Shown: positions 11,882 to 23,451, counted from the first letter of the stretch. The stretch is DNA of 64,000 nucleotides from Artemia franciscana (GCF_032884065.1 NC_088881.1:7341047-7405046), one strand, 5' to 3'. Translations and numbers: made by a program. Notes: generated from the sequence alone by a model not told the origin.

Positions 11882-12480
11882 CTATCTATATATATAAAAA
11901 TAAGTTTTCTGTGTGTGTGTATGTCGAGTGACGTCATGTTTGTGTGTCGACTGACGTCATGTTTGTCGACTGACGTCATTATAAGGATTGAGCTGTATGC
12001 GTCATGAAGTTGTTTGTCAACTGACGTCATGTTTGTCAACTGATGGAATTACATACCGGGACACCGGGACACAAATGACGACCGGGACACAGGGAATATA
12101 AATGACGACCGGGAACCTCAAAGAGAAATTACAGACTGGGACACCCGGACACAAATCACGACCGGGACACAGGGAATATAAATGACGACCGGGACATAGG
12201 GACACAACTTATTGCTGATTATTGCTGATTTCACTGGGTGGTGGCGGGCGGTTATCCGGCCACGGGTGGTTCAATCCTCCTAGAAGTAGGAATTGCCAAT
12301 CGTGACGTAATGATAGATTCCTGAGGTGCAATCCGAGGCGGGAGGAAGAATTTCTCTTGCTAGTATCAATTCTGAGGATCTAGTACAGCTTGTCACCGCT
12401 GGCTGGTGATTGGTGCTTGTCTCCCCTCTGTTTTGAGGAGTTACCGTTACTTTACTAAAGTAAACAAATAGTTATAAAAA
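11882..12480 (+). mobile_element. Helitron-like or related non-autonomous element (candidate)
   Basis: It starts near tctatatatataaaaataag, a type of 5' end known from Helitron-derived repeats. It then has a run of gactgacgtcatgtttgtc repeats (11925-12050), followed by accgggacacagggaatata repeats (12055-12205). Near the end a hairpin ttactttactaaagtaa (about 12449-12465) stands just before acaaatagtt. A Helitron should end CTRR after such a hairpin; here the bases are ATAG, so the match is imperfect. A B-box-like ggttcaatcct lies near 12268. No protein is encoded. The class is uncertain. Confidence 0.4.
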
Positions 12481-13316
12481 AACATATAAAAATTCTTTCA
12501 AAAAAGGGAAGATAAGATTTATGTGTATTCTTGGGTTGTTTTTAGGAATGCATGAGGTGAAAAAAAATATATGCTCTTTTTTTACTTTTTGTCCGTGTGT
12601 GGTGATCAAAACAATGAATTAAGCTCAGTCTATTTGTTATTTTTATAAATTCTAATTTTAGCTTTGAGTTTGCCGAGCATTTTTCTGACATTAACCAATA
12701 ATAAGACTGTGCTATTTAGAAACAAACATAAACTAATTAAAAAATAGTTTTCCAAAGAAATATTTTTCAAAGAAAAGTGAATAATCACGTGTCAACTCAA
12801 GAAGAGCAGAAATAAATTCATACCTAATTGGAACTCAAAACGAAAAGAAACTACAATCAATGAATCAATAAAACCAGAAACGAACAGAAACTACTAGATC
12901 TACTTTGCATGGGCAACGTGAGGTGTTGTGGCAACCTTTTTTCGGCTTCGCCAAGTAAATTGTTGCGAGAGCAATACTTTGGTTTCGTTTCCTCGCTTCG
13001 ATTAAACGCTGAAGTTGTTAATCTGTAAGGATCTTAAAATAAATACTAGGTACACCGACTCGTAAAATTTGCAAAGCCCTCATTGCAGCTAGCAAAAGTT
13101 GCAAACCCCTTATCGCTGAAGATGATTGTAGCCTAACAGCTGATTTTTAATTACAAGTCCCCTACATGTCTTACCACTGACACCAAATTGGTCTTACCAT
13201 CAAATACACCTAATAAGTACACCAACTAGCAAAAGTTGCGAACCCCTCATTGTCGAAGATGATTATGAGCAAACAGCCGACTGTTGCCTAAGATTCCCCT
13301 ATATGTCTCGCAATTG
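12481..13316. other. Intergenic stretch, repeat fragments, no gene seen
   Basis: About 12720-12900 resembles the segment at 7280-7560. Around 13050-13310 the phrase gcaaaagttgcaaaccc followed by tcgctgaagatgatt occurs twice (about 13085 and 13225), so it is a weak local duplication. Confidence 0.4.
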
Positions 13317-13964
13317 ATATCGGCCTGTTTTTGGTTTCAGTGTGCACCTTACTACTGAAGTTATCAACCCCTTTTAACTTTCACACTGGTATATCTCATG
13401 AAGGAATTTTTCTACCAAAAATGGATGACATATACTTAGATCAGCTCATCAAGAGCTATCGACTGCCATCGAAAAAAAAAAAATCTATCTGGCTTAGTTC
13501 AAAAGTTGACTTTTTTGCCGTAGGCCAAGTTTCTAACGTCACCGCTTAGAAAGGAGCAAAGGATAAACTCTAATTTTTTTTTAGCAATTGAGAGAGCTTT
13601 TAAAGTTTAAGAGATACATCTGATACCATTTCTGTATCGGCCTATTTTTGGTTTCAGTGTTTACCTTAATACTGAAGTTATAAACCCTTTCACCTTTCAA
13701 ACTGGTATATCACATGAAGGAATTTTTCTACCAAAAATGGATGACATATACTTTGATCAACCCATCAGGAGCTATCGACTGCCGTCGAAAAAAAATCTAT
13801 CTGTCTTAGTTTTAAAGTTGGCTTTTTTGCCTTAGGCCAAGTTTCTAAGGTCATCACTTAGAAAGGATGACCTCAGAAACTGACCATAGAGTTCACTAGA
13901 ACTCTAATTTCTTTAGTAATGAGAGAAGTCATAAAGTTTAAGAGGCACATCTGATACCATTTCT
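13317..13964 (+). repeat. Tandem duplication, unit about 317 bp, two copies
   Basis: 13317-13633 and 13634-13964 share tatcggcctgtttttggttt at their starts, then aaggaatttttctaccaaaa, then a poly-A stretch, then tctgataccatttct at their ends. The copies differ by many substitutions and small indels. An open frame of 72 codons in copy 1 is broken in copy 2, so no conserved protein is indicated. Confidence 0.85.
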
Positions 13965-14947
13965 CAACCGCAATTCCAAGGGCGAAAAACCAAACGATAA
14001 ATTGAATGACTTTTTGCCCCAGGCAAGAGTTCTACGAAACTTTCAAAATGTAAAGTCACATTCATCAATCCGGCCTAAGTTCCACACTTTCCGTAAAACC
14101 GCAGAGGTTAGACCCTTACCACTTTCTAGGAATAAGCTGAAATCGGGGTGCTAGGAAAAAAAAACACAACAAAACCGAAGTGTCACTCTAGTAACACAAT
14201 GAACTCTCACATGAAACAGAGAAAACACATACTGCTACAGATAAGGAAAGTAATCATAAACCGCACAGAAACCAGATTTGAGTAATCGAGTCAAACTCAA
14301 AACGATCAGGAATTACCATAAACTGTTTTCATTGAGGGTGCAGTAGATGCTCTGGCCTCAAGAAGTTTTAAGGAGATAGTAGCTCTATTCCTATTTGTCA
14401 TGAGTTCTGTTTATTGCAAATTTGATTTAATTATTCATTTTAATTTCCGATCCCTGCAGGATTCATTTATTATCTACAACAGAACTTTTTTTAAGCTTAA
14501 ATATTCTTTTTAATTTCTGTAAGTTTTAGGCTTTAATTATTGTATCTTTTATTTCTGCTCTTAATAGGTTTTAGTGTGGCTCTTTACTTTTCTTCGAAAA
14601 ACTTAATTTTTTGAAAACTTTTTCTTTAATTCATACAATTAGATGATATAAATTTTAGAATACTTTCAGGAAAGCATTAATTAAATCTAATCGTAGAGAG
14701 TCGAGAGTCGGACGCCAAGGTGAGTTGCTGTCTTTCGGGTATATAGGATAATTTCTGTTCCTTTTAAGTTCAAAAATTACACTCTTTATTTTCATTTGAG
14801 AAAAATAGTTTTTAATTTTTCCTCTAGTTGCACTGCTTTATTTTTTTATATTATTCATGAATTAGTATTCTCTTTTCGTTTATAATTTCGTTTATTATTC
14901 GTTATCATTTCGATCATTCAATATATCTGATACGCCCTCTGTTCTAG
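13965..14947. other. Probable intron upstream of the proline-rich exon
   Basis: It contains an inverted relative of the 7280-7560 repeat at about 14330-14640 (ctctttacttttcttcgaaa). It ends in the pyrimidine-rich acceptor gccctctgttctag at 14934-14947. No upstream exon of the gene was recognised. Confidence 0.5.
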
Positions 14948-17755
14948 AGAATCAAGGACAGCAATACCCTGAAGCAATGGAGTCAAAACTTAGACAAAGT
15001 AATAAAAGAAGAGTACCAAAACAGAAATAGGCGCATCTACATACCCACGTCGCCTCTAACCGATAATAACCTTCAGAATAATCTTATAAAAGAATCAAAT
15101 AAATGGGAGAATGTAACTGATGAATTAAAGTGGAAATTGTTGAAACGCCATAATACAAAGGATGAACTAAGAATGAATCAATTAATAAATGAATCAAGAC
15201 CTGAAAGAGTATCAAAGAGTAAATCAACTGAGTTATTGATGGGCACGAAAGATCATCCGACAGACTTAACTAGTCTATTCGAGATCTTAAAAGTGACAGC
15301 AAGTGATGTGAATGAGTCCTCTATTGTAAAAGTGAGAAGTGCCCCCACTCTTTATTTACAGGCAACTTCGAAAAATGATTTGCCTAATATTTTGAAAGAA
15401 GGGATTTTAACGGGTTCCCCCAGTATCTCGAGAGAAGACATAACAAAGAAGATGATCAGTAAAGTAAATGATAAAAAGGAAATTGAAGCTACTACCATGC
15501 AAAATCAGGAAAATTGTGTATCAAAAAAAGAAACAAAAAATGGAAAAACAAATACAAGTCCTGATGCTAATGAGAATAAAAACTAAAACTATTTGACTGA
15601 AGTGCAGCAGCTTCAGTTATCAGATGAACAGGCATTTGAAGCAAATGGAATTAACATAACAAAAGAGGAGAATCAAAGTGGTAATCCTTCAAAACCAAAA
15701 GAAAAACTAAATATTTTGGAAAGAAAGATAACCCTAAAGAATACTGATGAAAATCAGTCACCAAAGCACAATGAGAATTATCACGTAGATATCAAAGAAT
15801 CATCATTTAAGAAAGATCAGACAATAGAAAGTTCAATTCTTAGTGCAGCCTCATATAGTGAAACGGAGAAGTGTATTGTAGATAAAGAAGAACAAATTAT
15901 AGAATTTATGTTGAGAGGAAACAATAAAATAGAGGGTATAAGGGAAGGAAAAATAACTACTGTATCAGAGGACGGAGACAAGATAAAAGATAATGAAACA
16001 AGCATTTTAAATCAGACATCTGACGTTATAAATGTCCCGAATAAGACAGGGTCCCCTCCATTTCAAAGGTTCAAGCTTCCTTTTCGGAGAGTACAAATAA
16101 GGAAGAAAAACTTTCAACCGCCATCGGAAATTCAGACAAGGCTTCCGCCAGAAGCCATTGTAACTCTTCGTCGACGACCAAAGCAGCAGTGCCAACTTCA
16201 AAATGGAGAATTATTAAAAAGATGTGATTCACTACCTGTTAGTAATAACAAATCAGATTGTTTTGCTACTTCTTTTTCTCAAAAGGAAGAACAACCTTTG
16301 AAAGATAAAATTGACCCTTCTAAGAGAAAGAAACTTATAAAAACAAAAAGTAAAACCTTGGATCTTGGTTTCAGCCCACCCAATGCTACTAAGCCTGTTC
16401 AGCCAGAGAAGAATAAAAATATTCGGCAAAACCTATTTAAGATACTCTTCTGGAAAAGTAGAAAAGCCTTAACAAAAAGTAATAGAAACAGTGTTGAGAT
16501 AGAAAAAGCACCTGATGTTAGCGAATCAGTAATAGTAGAAGCACTAAGGCTAAAAAAGCTAAGTTCAGCAGAATCATCACCTCTAGTAGTCCGTAGAACC
16601 AATAATGATAGTGCAGGTCGACGAAACAGACGAGACAGTGTCAGAAGGAAGTCTCGTAAATATTTCGGTGGCACAGTGAGAAAAAAGCTAAGGCCTCGGC
16701 CACCAACATTAGTCGGGACTGACTGTGACAGCTCTGACTCCGATTTATTTGACTTCTTAAGTGACCCAACGGTAGTATCCAGGTCTAATTCCAGTGACAA
16801 AATAAAGCCTAAGAAGGAACTAATAAAACCTTCTGATATAGAATCAGAAAACTTTGCAGTAGAAGAAACAGCAGCAAAAGATCCATCAAGGGATGGGTCT
16901 GAACCGCTCCTAAATAGTATTGAAACAAAAAATACAAAATACCTGGATTCTGAGCTCCCACCTGATATACCACCAAGGAAGGCTCCGATTAAGATTTCAA
17001 ACTATATAGCGGATGAACCCGTTAAACCACCCTTGTTTGCTTTACAACAGGCTGTTCGAACAACACCGCCTTCTTTACCCCCGAAGGCTAGGAAATTCTC
17101 TCTTCCAGTAATTCTGTCGCCGGAAGCAACAAATCTGAATAATGACGATGAAAGTTTCGCCTCCGCTAATTATGTGACTCCGAAATACCTCAGCCTAGGA
17201 GTTGAAAAAACTGATTCGGTTCTGGGAAAAACCACTTTAGCGTCTTTTTCTGCGAGCAGTGAATACGATCTAAAGAGGTCTCCAACTCTCCCCCCAAAAT
17301 CAAACAGAACTGCAAAATATAGACCCTTGTCAATCATTCACGATAGTCCTCAATCCCCACCAGCCCTAGAATACAAATATCTAAAGGGTTTCACTGATGA
17401 AAGAAATAAAAAAATTAAAACAGATTTAGAACTAGACTTCGTTGAATCTCAACAGAACTTAGCAGTATCCCAAAGTAACCAAAAACTTGAAATCGAGGTT
17501 ACAAACTCGGATGAGCCACCACCATTGCCACCTAAAACAAGAGTAAGGTCAAAATCTCCGCCAGATTATAGCAGACCTCGTTGGTGTGAGGTTGAGCTGA
17601 TTGAAGTGGAAGAAGAAGAAACTCACAAGTTTCCGAACTTTTTCCAACGTGATTCTGGACTGCCTGAAGTTACTGAAGACGTGATGTACGCTCTTGGCTT
17701 GCCAGAATGCATGACTTTAGCAAGAAAGAAAAAGTCAGTTGCTTCAAAAAAATAG
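14948..17755 (+). CDS. Terminal exon of an unrecognised basic proline-rich protein, interrupted by one in-frame TAA
   Basis: I do not recognise the family. The exon opens right after the acceptor ending at 14947 and one frame runs to TAG at 17753-17755, about 936 codons, with a single stop at 15584-15586. That length without other stops, in a 65 percent AT genome, supports real coding. The product is rich in Lys, Glu, Ser and Asn and is probably disordered. Basic patches lie near 16070-16190 (PFRRVQIRKKNF, VTLRRRPKQ) and 16610-16700. An acidic serine patch CDSSDSDLFDFLSD follows near 16728. Four proline motifs follow: PPDIPPRKAP near 16957, PPSLPPKARK near 17065, SPTLPPKSNR near 17280 and PPPLPPKTRVR near 17518, all PxxPx[KR]-like class II SH3 ligands. 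A scaffold or adaptor role in signalling or the actin cortex is inference only. Upstream exons are not identified. The stop may be a sequencing error, an allele, readthrough or decay. Confidence 0.75.
15584..15586 (+). other. In-frame TAA inside the proline-rich exon
   Basis: The frame before it ends in DANENKN and the frame after it continues NYLTEVQQLQ with no change of phase. Without it, codons 1-212 and 214-935 of the exon form one reading frame. The base context is AAC TAA AAC; the well-known leaky context is a UGA or UAG followed by C or CARYYA, so this does not look like classic readthrough. Confidence 0.9.
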
Positions 17756-17860
17756 ATATTTTAATGATATAATTGTTAAATCATGTCTGACATTTGTCTC
17801 GTGTACCATAAGTACAGCAAAATATATTTCAAGTCATCTTTTTCAAAACAAATTGAGCTG

Positions 17861-17909
17861 TTGAGACTTAGTTTAGACAAATTTAGACTAAGTCTAAACA
17901 CGATCTCAA
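17861..17909 (+). other. Two-part stem-loop just after the proline-rich exon's stop
   Basis: TTGAGA (17861-17866) and GTTTAGAC (17871-17878) pair with GTCTAAAC (17892-17899) and TCTCAA (17904-17909). It lies about 105 bases after the TAG, in the likely 3' UTR. No function is known. Confidence 0.4.
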
Positions 17910-18227
17910 GATAAAAAGAGAAGGGATTAAACTGAACAACTTACAAATTTTTAATTGTCTTATACATAGTATATTAAAATTTAATACCAATCCCATAATA
18001 AGAAAAAATCCATCTTTTTTATTTATTTATTTGAAACATTTTTCAGAGGAAAGGACAATTATTTCTTTAGATGGCTTCTCTAAGTGAAGGTGGTTAGAGA
18101 AGATGGCGTCGCTAGCTAGCTTGCAAAAACACCTTTAAAGAACAAATTTTACATTTCCGAGACAAAAAGAGGAGATGCTACGATTAAGAAACTTAAGTAG
18201 CAGTTGGCAATGCCTTAACATGTAAAT

Positions 18228-18243
18228 AATAAAATCTAATAAA
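18228..18243 (+). promoter_or_regulatory. Pair of candidate polyadenylation signals for the proline-rich gene
   Basis: AATAAA occurs at 18228-18233 and again at 18238-18243, about 475 bases after the stop codon. A 3' UTR of about half a kilobase is reasonable. Position is the only support. Confidence 0.45.
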
Positions 18244-18887
18244 GAACAAAAATCGGTACGTAGGTATTACACTGACCACGCTGATGTTCTTGATCTGTTC
18301 AAACCCGATCTCTGTGTGCACTCAGAGATAATCAGCTTGGGCTGAGTGAGATAAACTACTTTACGTGTATATTTTAGTTAAATATTTAATATATAGAGTT
18401 GATTAGGTTAGGTATTAAATCTAATGCGTTCTGGGCGGCCTACTTTCCATAATTTTCTGTTGCAGTTTCAATAATTTTGTAACAAAAGTATTATGTTATT
18501 ATCATGTTGTGGCATATTACAGTATGATTAAACTAAATTCGCTTCTTGGGTGTGTTCTGGATAATGCATAAGCACCTAAACTACTATGCAGGTATATTTT
18601 ACTTAAATATTTAATATATAGAGTTGCTGAGGTTTAGTATTTAATATAATGCGTTCTCGGCGACTGGCTTTCCGTAATTCTCTGTTGTAGAATTCATAAT
18701 TTTGTTACTAAAGTATTATATTTTCATCAAAGTTTGGTATACTTCATTATGAACTTCACTTCTTGAGTGTGGTCGGTATAATACGTAAGTACCCAAGAAT
18801 CTGATACGACAGAAAAAATCACTTGTAATTTGTGTCGATAAATATCATTGTTAAGACGAAAGAAAAATTATTTCTTTAGCTCGTATG

Positions 18888-19043
18888 TTAGGATTTACAG
18901 TGTCTTAACAGGTAGTTTCCGTTCTTTTCTTTCCTAATACCAACATCAATTTCAAACTTGCCAATTAACATACTATTAACAAAATTTAAGATTTGATCCA
19001 ACGATAAAATGAACGTGGGAACAATCAAAAGAGTTGGATAATC
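18888..19043 (-). CDS. Candidate terminal exon of an unrecognised minus-strand gene
   Basis: Reading leftwards, the acceptor-like gcctttatttcag precedes 19043 and the frame starts cleanly in phase 0: DYPTLLIVPTFILSL, then QILNFVNSMLIGKFEIDVGI, ending LLRHCKS and TAA at 18888-18890 (51 residues). The amino-acid mix is less biased than most AT-driven frames in the window and the acceptor is good. I recognise no family, see no partner exon to the right, and chance remains quite possible. Confidence 0.25.
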   Translation of the reverse strand, partial: DYPTLLIVPTFILSLDQILNFVNSMLIGKFEIDVGIRKEKNGNYLLRHCKS

Positions 19044-19372
19044 CTGAAATAAAGGCAAGCCCATTTGCATCAACTTTGAGAGGTACAACTAACAATAGTT
19101 TACTTCAAATGCGATAATCCTGATACTATAACAGCAAATTTAACAGACAGGTTGTTCTTTAGGGGTGGGGGAGTTAATTAAAACGTCGAAAGGTATACTA
19201 TACTTGTATTACAGAATCATGAAAAGCCTACACTTCTTAGGGTAGGGGCGGAGAGCTCATCCTTCCTATGTCGGCACCTGTTTAACCCATTAGATGTTTC
19301 ATATTCCCATATCAGAGCAAATTGGCTTGTCTTGTAACTTACCAGCATCCTTGGGAGTTGCACTGGGTTATA
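19044..19372. other. Stretch before the minisatellite, nothing recognised
   Basis: Ordinary sequence without coding signal or clear repeat. Confidence 0.4.
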
Positions 19373-20945
19373 TTTAGCTAAATAAAGTTGGTAATAAAAG
19401 TCACATAGAAATCCAATGCAACATTACTGTAAATCCTTATAATGTTGGTAAATAATGTGGGCTAAATAATGTTGGTAATAAAAGTTACATAGGAATCCAA
19501 TGCAACATTACTGTAAATCCTTATAACGTTGGCTAAATAATGCTGGCAATAATAGTTACATAGGAATCCAATGCAACATTACTGTAAATCCTTATAATGT
19601 TGGTAAATAATGTTGGCTAAATAATTTTGGTAATAAAAGTTACATAGGAATCCAATGCAACATTACTGTGAATCCTTATAACGTTGGCTAAATAATGCAG
19701 GTAATAATAGTTACATAGGAATCCAATGCAACATTACTGTAAATCCTTATAATGTTGGTAATAAAAGTTACATAGGAATCCAATGCAACATTACTGTAAA
19801 TCCTTATAACGTTGGCTAAATAATGCTAGTAATAATAGTTACATAGGAATCCAATGCAACATTACTGTAAATCCTTATAGTGTTGGTAAATAATGTTGGT
19901 AATGAAAGTTACATAGGAATCCAATGCAACATTACTGCAAATCCTTATAACGTTGGCTAAATAATGCTGGTAATAATAGTTACATAGGAATCCAATGCAA
20001 CATTACTGTAAATCCTTATAATGTTGGTAAATAATGTTGGCTAAATAATGTTAGTAATAAAAGTCACATAGAAATCCAATGCAACATTACTGTAAATCAT
20101 TATAGTGTTGGTAAATAATGTTGGCTAAATAATGTTGGTAATAAAATTACATAGGAATCCAATGCAACAGTACTGTAAATCCTTATAATGTTGGCTAAAT
20201 AATGTTGGTAATAAAAGTTACATAGGAATCCAATGCAACATTACTGTAAATCCTTATAACGTTGGCTAAATAATGCTGGTAATAAAAGTTACATAGGAAT
20301 CCAATGCAACATTACTGTAAATCCTTATAATGTTGGTAAATAATGTTGGCTAAATAATGTTGGTAATAAAAGTTACATAGGAATCCAATGCAACATTACT
20401 GCAAATCCTTATAACGTTGGCTAAATAATGCTGGTAATAATAGTTACATAGGAATCCAATGCAACATTACTGTAAATCCTTATAATGTTGGTAAATAATA
20501 TTGGCTAAATAATGTTGGCAATACAAGTTACATAGGAATCCAATGCAACATTACTTTAAATCCTTATAGCGTTGGCTAAATAATGCTGGTAATAAGAGTT
20601 ACATAGGAATCCAATGCAACATTACTGTAAATCCTTATTGTGTTGGTAAATAATGTTGGCTAAATAATGTTGGTAATAAAAGTTACATAGGAATCCAATG
20701 CAACATTACTGTAAATCCTTATAACGTTGGCTAAATAATGCTGGTAATAATAGTTACATAGGAATCCAATGCAACATTACTGTAAATCCTTATAATGTTG
20801 GTAAATAATGTTGGTAATAAAAGTTACATAGGAATCCAATGCAACATTACTGTAAATCCTTATAATGTTGGTAAATAATGTTGGCTAAATAATGTTGGTA
20901 ATAAAAGTTACATAGGAATCCAATGCAACATTACTGTAAATTCTT
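19373..20945 (+). repeat. Minisatellite of about 20 units in two alternating length classes
   Basis: Every unit contains cataggaatccaatgcaaca followed by ttactgtaaatccttata. The long class then reads atgttggtaaataatgttgg and ctaaataatgttggtaataaaag; the short class reads acgttggctaaataatgctgg and taataatag. Long and short units alternate for much of the array (long, short, long, short), with local slips where a unit is shortened or two long units adjoin. The phrase ccaatgcaac occurs about 21 times. Units are 90 percent or more alike, so the array is fairly young or homogenised. Non-coding. Confidence 0.95.
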
Positions 20946-22314
20946 ATTTATGTTCGATGATCACTGCAAAGAAGGGAAATTTTAAGTTTTTTTTTTTACC
21001 CAATCAGTGATTAAAAATGCAATTCCTCTTCTTCCCTCTGTTATGTAAATTGAATAATGATTGATTACCCATCTGAGTCTTCAGGAAGTTAATTTATGCA
21101 GGTTCGAGTTGAAAGTGTGCCGAATGTACTTATTTTGAAAAAAAAGTTGTCTGTCGACAATTTGGAAGATCGTTTTACCATGATCATCATACTTGTGCAT
21201 CGGGATTATAAGGAGAAGCCCCCTCCCCAAGATTGGCCCAAGGATCCAGCCACGCTGGAATTTTTATTTATTTAATTTGAGTTTGATAACACACCCCTTA
21301 TGATTTTGTCACACCTCCTGAGAATAATCCTTTCAATTTTATCTAACGTGAATAATCGTAATCCTTCAGCCCCTCCCACTTTTCACCTGTTCAGTGATCA
21401 GACCTATGTACACCTATAATGGCTATATAAATTAATAAAAGTTTAAATGTTTATATTACTACATCTTTTTAGTTTATTTTTTGAAAAATGTTTGGTTTTA
21501 TTGAAAAATATTTTTATGCATATTCATTTGGATTTTCACACATTTTCTATGTTCTAGTCATATCATTTATGGTAGTAAAAGCGCTAAAATTTAAAATGTG
21601 GACTTAATTATTTTAACTTCTGGTCAGCTATTGGTCTGTATGGGTTAAATAGAAACCAAATTTATGTGTTGAAATTTCCCATGACTTGTCCAGTTTTTGT
21701 CTGTATTTTGTTTTCTATTCAATCTATTTACTTCTCAATAAAGTGTCGCTTCTAATCTTTTATTACTATTTCCCAAACAAACAACTTTATTTTGAAATTC
21801 TCATCGAGTAGCCTGTCAATCGTGATGATATTTCATAGTCTCCATTAGCGAAAAAAAAGTTATGCATTTAATGGAATCTTTAAAATAGTCTTCCGAATTT
21901 TGTATCAAATTTATTTTGGATACAGGTGCATCAATTGGACGAAAAGGTGAGGGGGGGGGTGTCAATTGTCTTTCACACGTTTTGAAAAATAATTTTTTGG
22001 TACCTTCAATACAAAAATCTTTAAAACCCTAAAATTGCCACATCTCCTACATTATCGTGAATTGACACCCCTGTTTGGAAATCCTGGAAGAGAGAACTGC
22101 TGTGATGAAATGTGGAATAATTCCGTACCAAAACACGCCCCTTGGCCTTATCCTTTCACTCCAGTAGTAGTTGTAACCTAGTAAAGAACGAAATCGAACC
22201 CATACTAACCAAAATTCAGAAACGCAAAACATAAAGCGAGAAAGAATCGCTATTTGAAGCTGATTCGGGAATGGTAACTGTTATATCCGTTAATCTAACA
22301 AGATCCAAGAGCTC
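20946..22314. other. Intergenic stretch, nothing recognised
   Basis: AT-rich with a few G or C homopolymer runs (for example near 21950). No coding signal or named repeat. Confidence 0.4.
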
Positions 22315-22873
22315 ATATGGCACTTGTGACTAGGTCGGAACCTAAAATTAGACTCGGTACTAGAGTTATCGATTTTGCTGTTCTTTGTTTATTGGCAATT
22401 ATTACAAAGATAAACTTGCAAATACAGTGTTCCTGTAGTCTCTTCTTGTTCAGTATTGTAACGTTTGTCCCACCAAGTTTCATCCCGATCTCTCCACTCT
22501 AAGCATTTTCCAAGATTTCCGGTTTCCCCATGCAACTCCCCCCAATGTCGCCGGATCCGGTCGGGATTTAAAGAGCTCTGAAACAAGAGGTCCTTCTGAA
22601 TGTCAAATTTCATTAAGACCCGATAACCCGTTCGTAAGTTAAAAAATACCTCTTTTTTCTAATTTTTCCGAATTGACCGCCCTTCCACTCCCACCTCCAG
22701 ATGGTCGAATCGAGGAAGCGACTATTTCTAATTTAATCTGGTCCGGTCCCTGATACGCCTGCCAACTTTCATCGTCCTAGCTTATCTGGAAGTGCCCGAA
22801 CTACCAAAACCGGGACCGACAGATAGACAGACAGACAGAAATTGCGATCACTGGTAAATAGCAAGTGCCATAA
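22315..22873 (+). mobile_element. Family B repeat, short copy
   Basis: It starts with the family's head atatggcacttgtgac and ends with caagtgccataaaa, so the outer bases are inverted copies (tatggcacttg and caagtgccata). Inside are the family phrases gtttcatcccgatctctcc, ccggtcgggatttaaa, aatttcattaagacccgat, and a cagacagacagacag-type run close to the end. It has only one internal unit. Confidence 0.8.
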
Positions 22874-23285
22874 AAAGCAAAAGTTACTGCAATAAGAGTT
22901 TAACGAAATTTTGAAAAACGGTCCGTAAAACTGAAATAAAGTAAACCAGGTACGTCGAATGCAACCCAAGCTTTATTTATCTATCCTCCCCTCATTCTCT
23001 TTTTACCTATTTTATTATTGATATTTTTCGGCACTGGAGATCTGATGTCTCTAAGATCTGGAATTAAAATAAATCTTTGACGTCATAGTTACGCCTGATA
23101 TGCTTAAGAAATGAAGATTTGATGTCATTGAGATTTGATTTGACATCAAAAGTAATCTTTTTCGTTAATAACACATCTGACAATAATCCAACCATGCTGA
23201 AAAGAAGTGTTTCCAAATTCTCATCTTCTTCTCTTTTAGCCTATACTATTATCAATATTATTCAAATTGAATATTTAGTAAATTT

Positions 23286-23291
23286 TTTATT
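23286..23291 (-). promoter_or_regulatory. Candidate polyadenylation signal of DDX47
   Basis: On the minus strand AATAAA lies about 22 bases after the DDX47 stop codon, embedded in AATAATAAAAAA. A very short 3' UTR would result. Another AATAAA complement lies near 22975 and would give a longer one. Confidence 0.35.
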
Positions 23292-23313
23292 ATTCCAGTT
23301 TGAATTCGGGAAC

Positions 23314-23451
23314 TCAGCTTTTGAAATTTCCTTTTTTCTTGATCCTATTTCTCACTCCAGATGCTTCTTCAGTATCATCATTATCAGAATCAGCTCCTTT
23401 TCTTTTCTTTCCTTTTCCCCCTTTGTTCTTTTGTTCCAGTTCTTTCAATTC
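23314..23451 (-). CDS. DDX47: DDX47 last coding exon (C-terminal lysine-rich tail)
   Basis: Begins after acceptor tttctttaag in phase 0 and encodes 45 residues plus TGA (23314-23316). It starts ELKELEQKNKGGKGKKRKG, continues with an acidic ADSDNDDTEEASGVRN stretch, and ends IKKKGNFKS. Vertebrate DDX47 tails have the same layout: an ELRE-type start, basic run, acidic run, GVRN, basic end. The basic clusters fit nuclear and nucleolar targeting. This exon has no helicase motif, so its assignment rests on layout, the matching splice phase and the position 3.8 kb downstream of the motif VI exon. Confidence 0.88.
   Translation of the reverse strand, partial: ELKELEQKNKGGKGKKRKGADSDNDDTEEASGVRNRIKKKGNFKS

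Noticed and set aside
14948-17755. Programmed readthrough as the explanation of the internal TAA
   Set aside because: UAA followed by A is not a known leaky context; it is kept only as one of several possibilities and not claimed.
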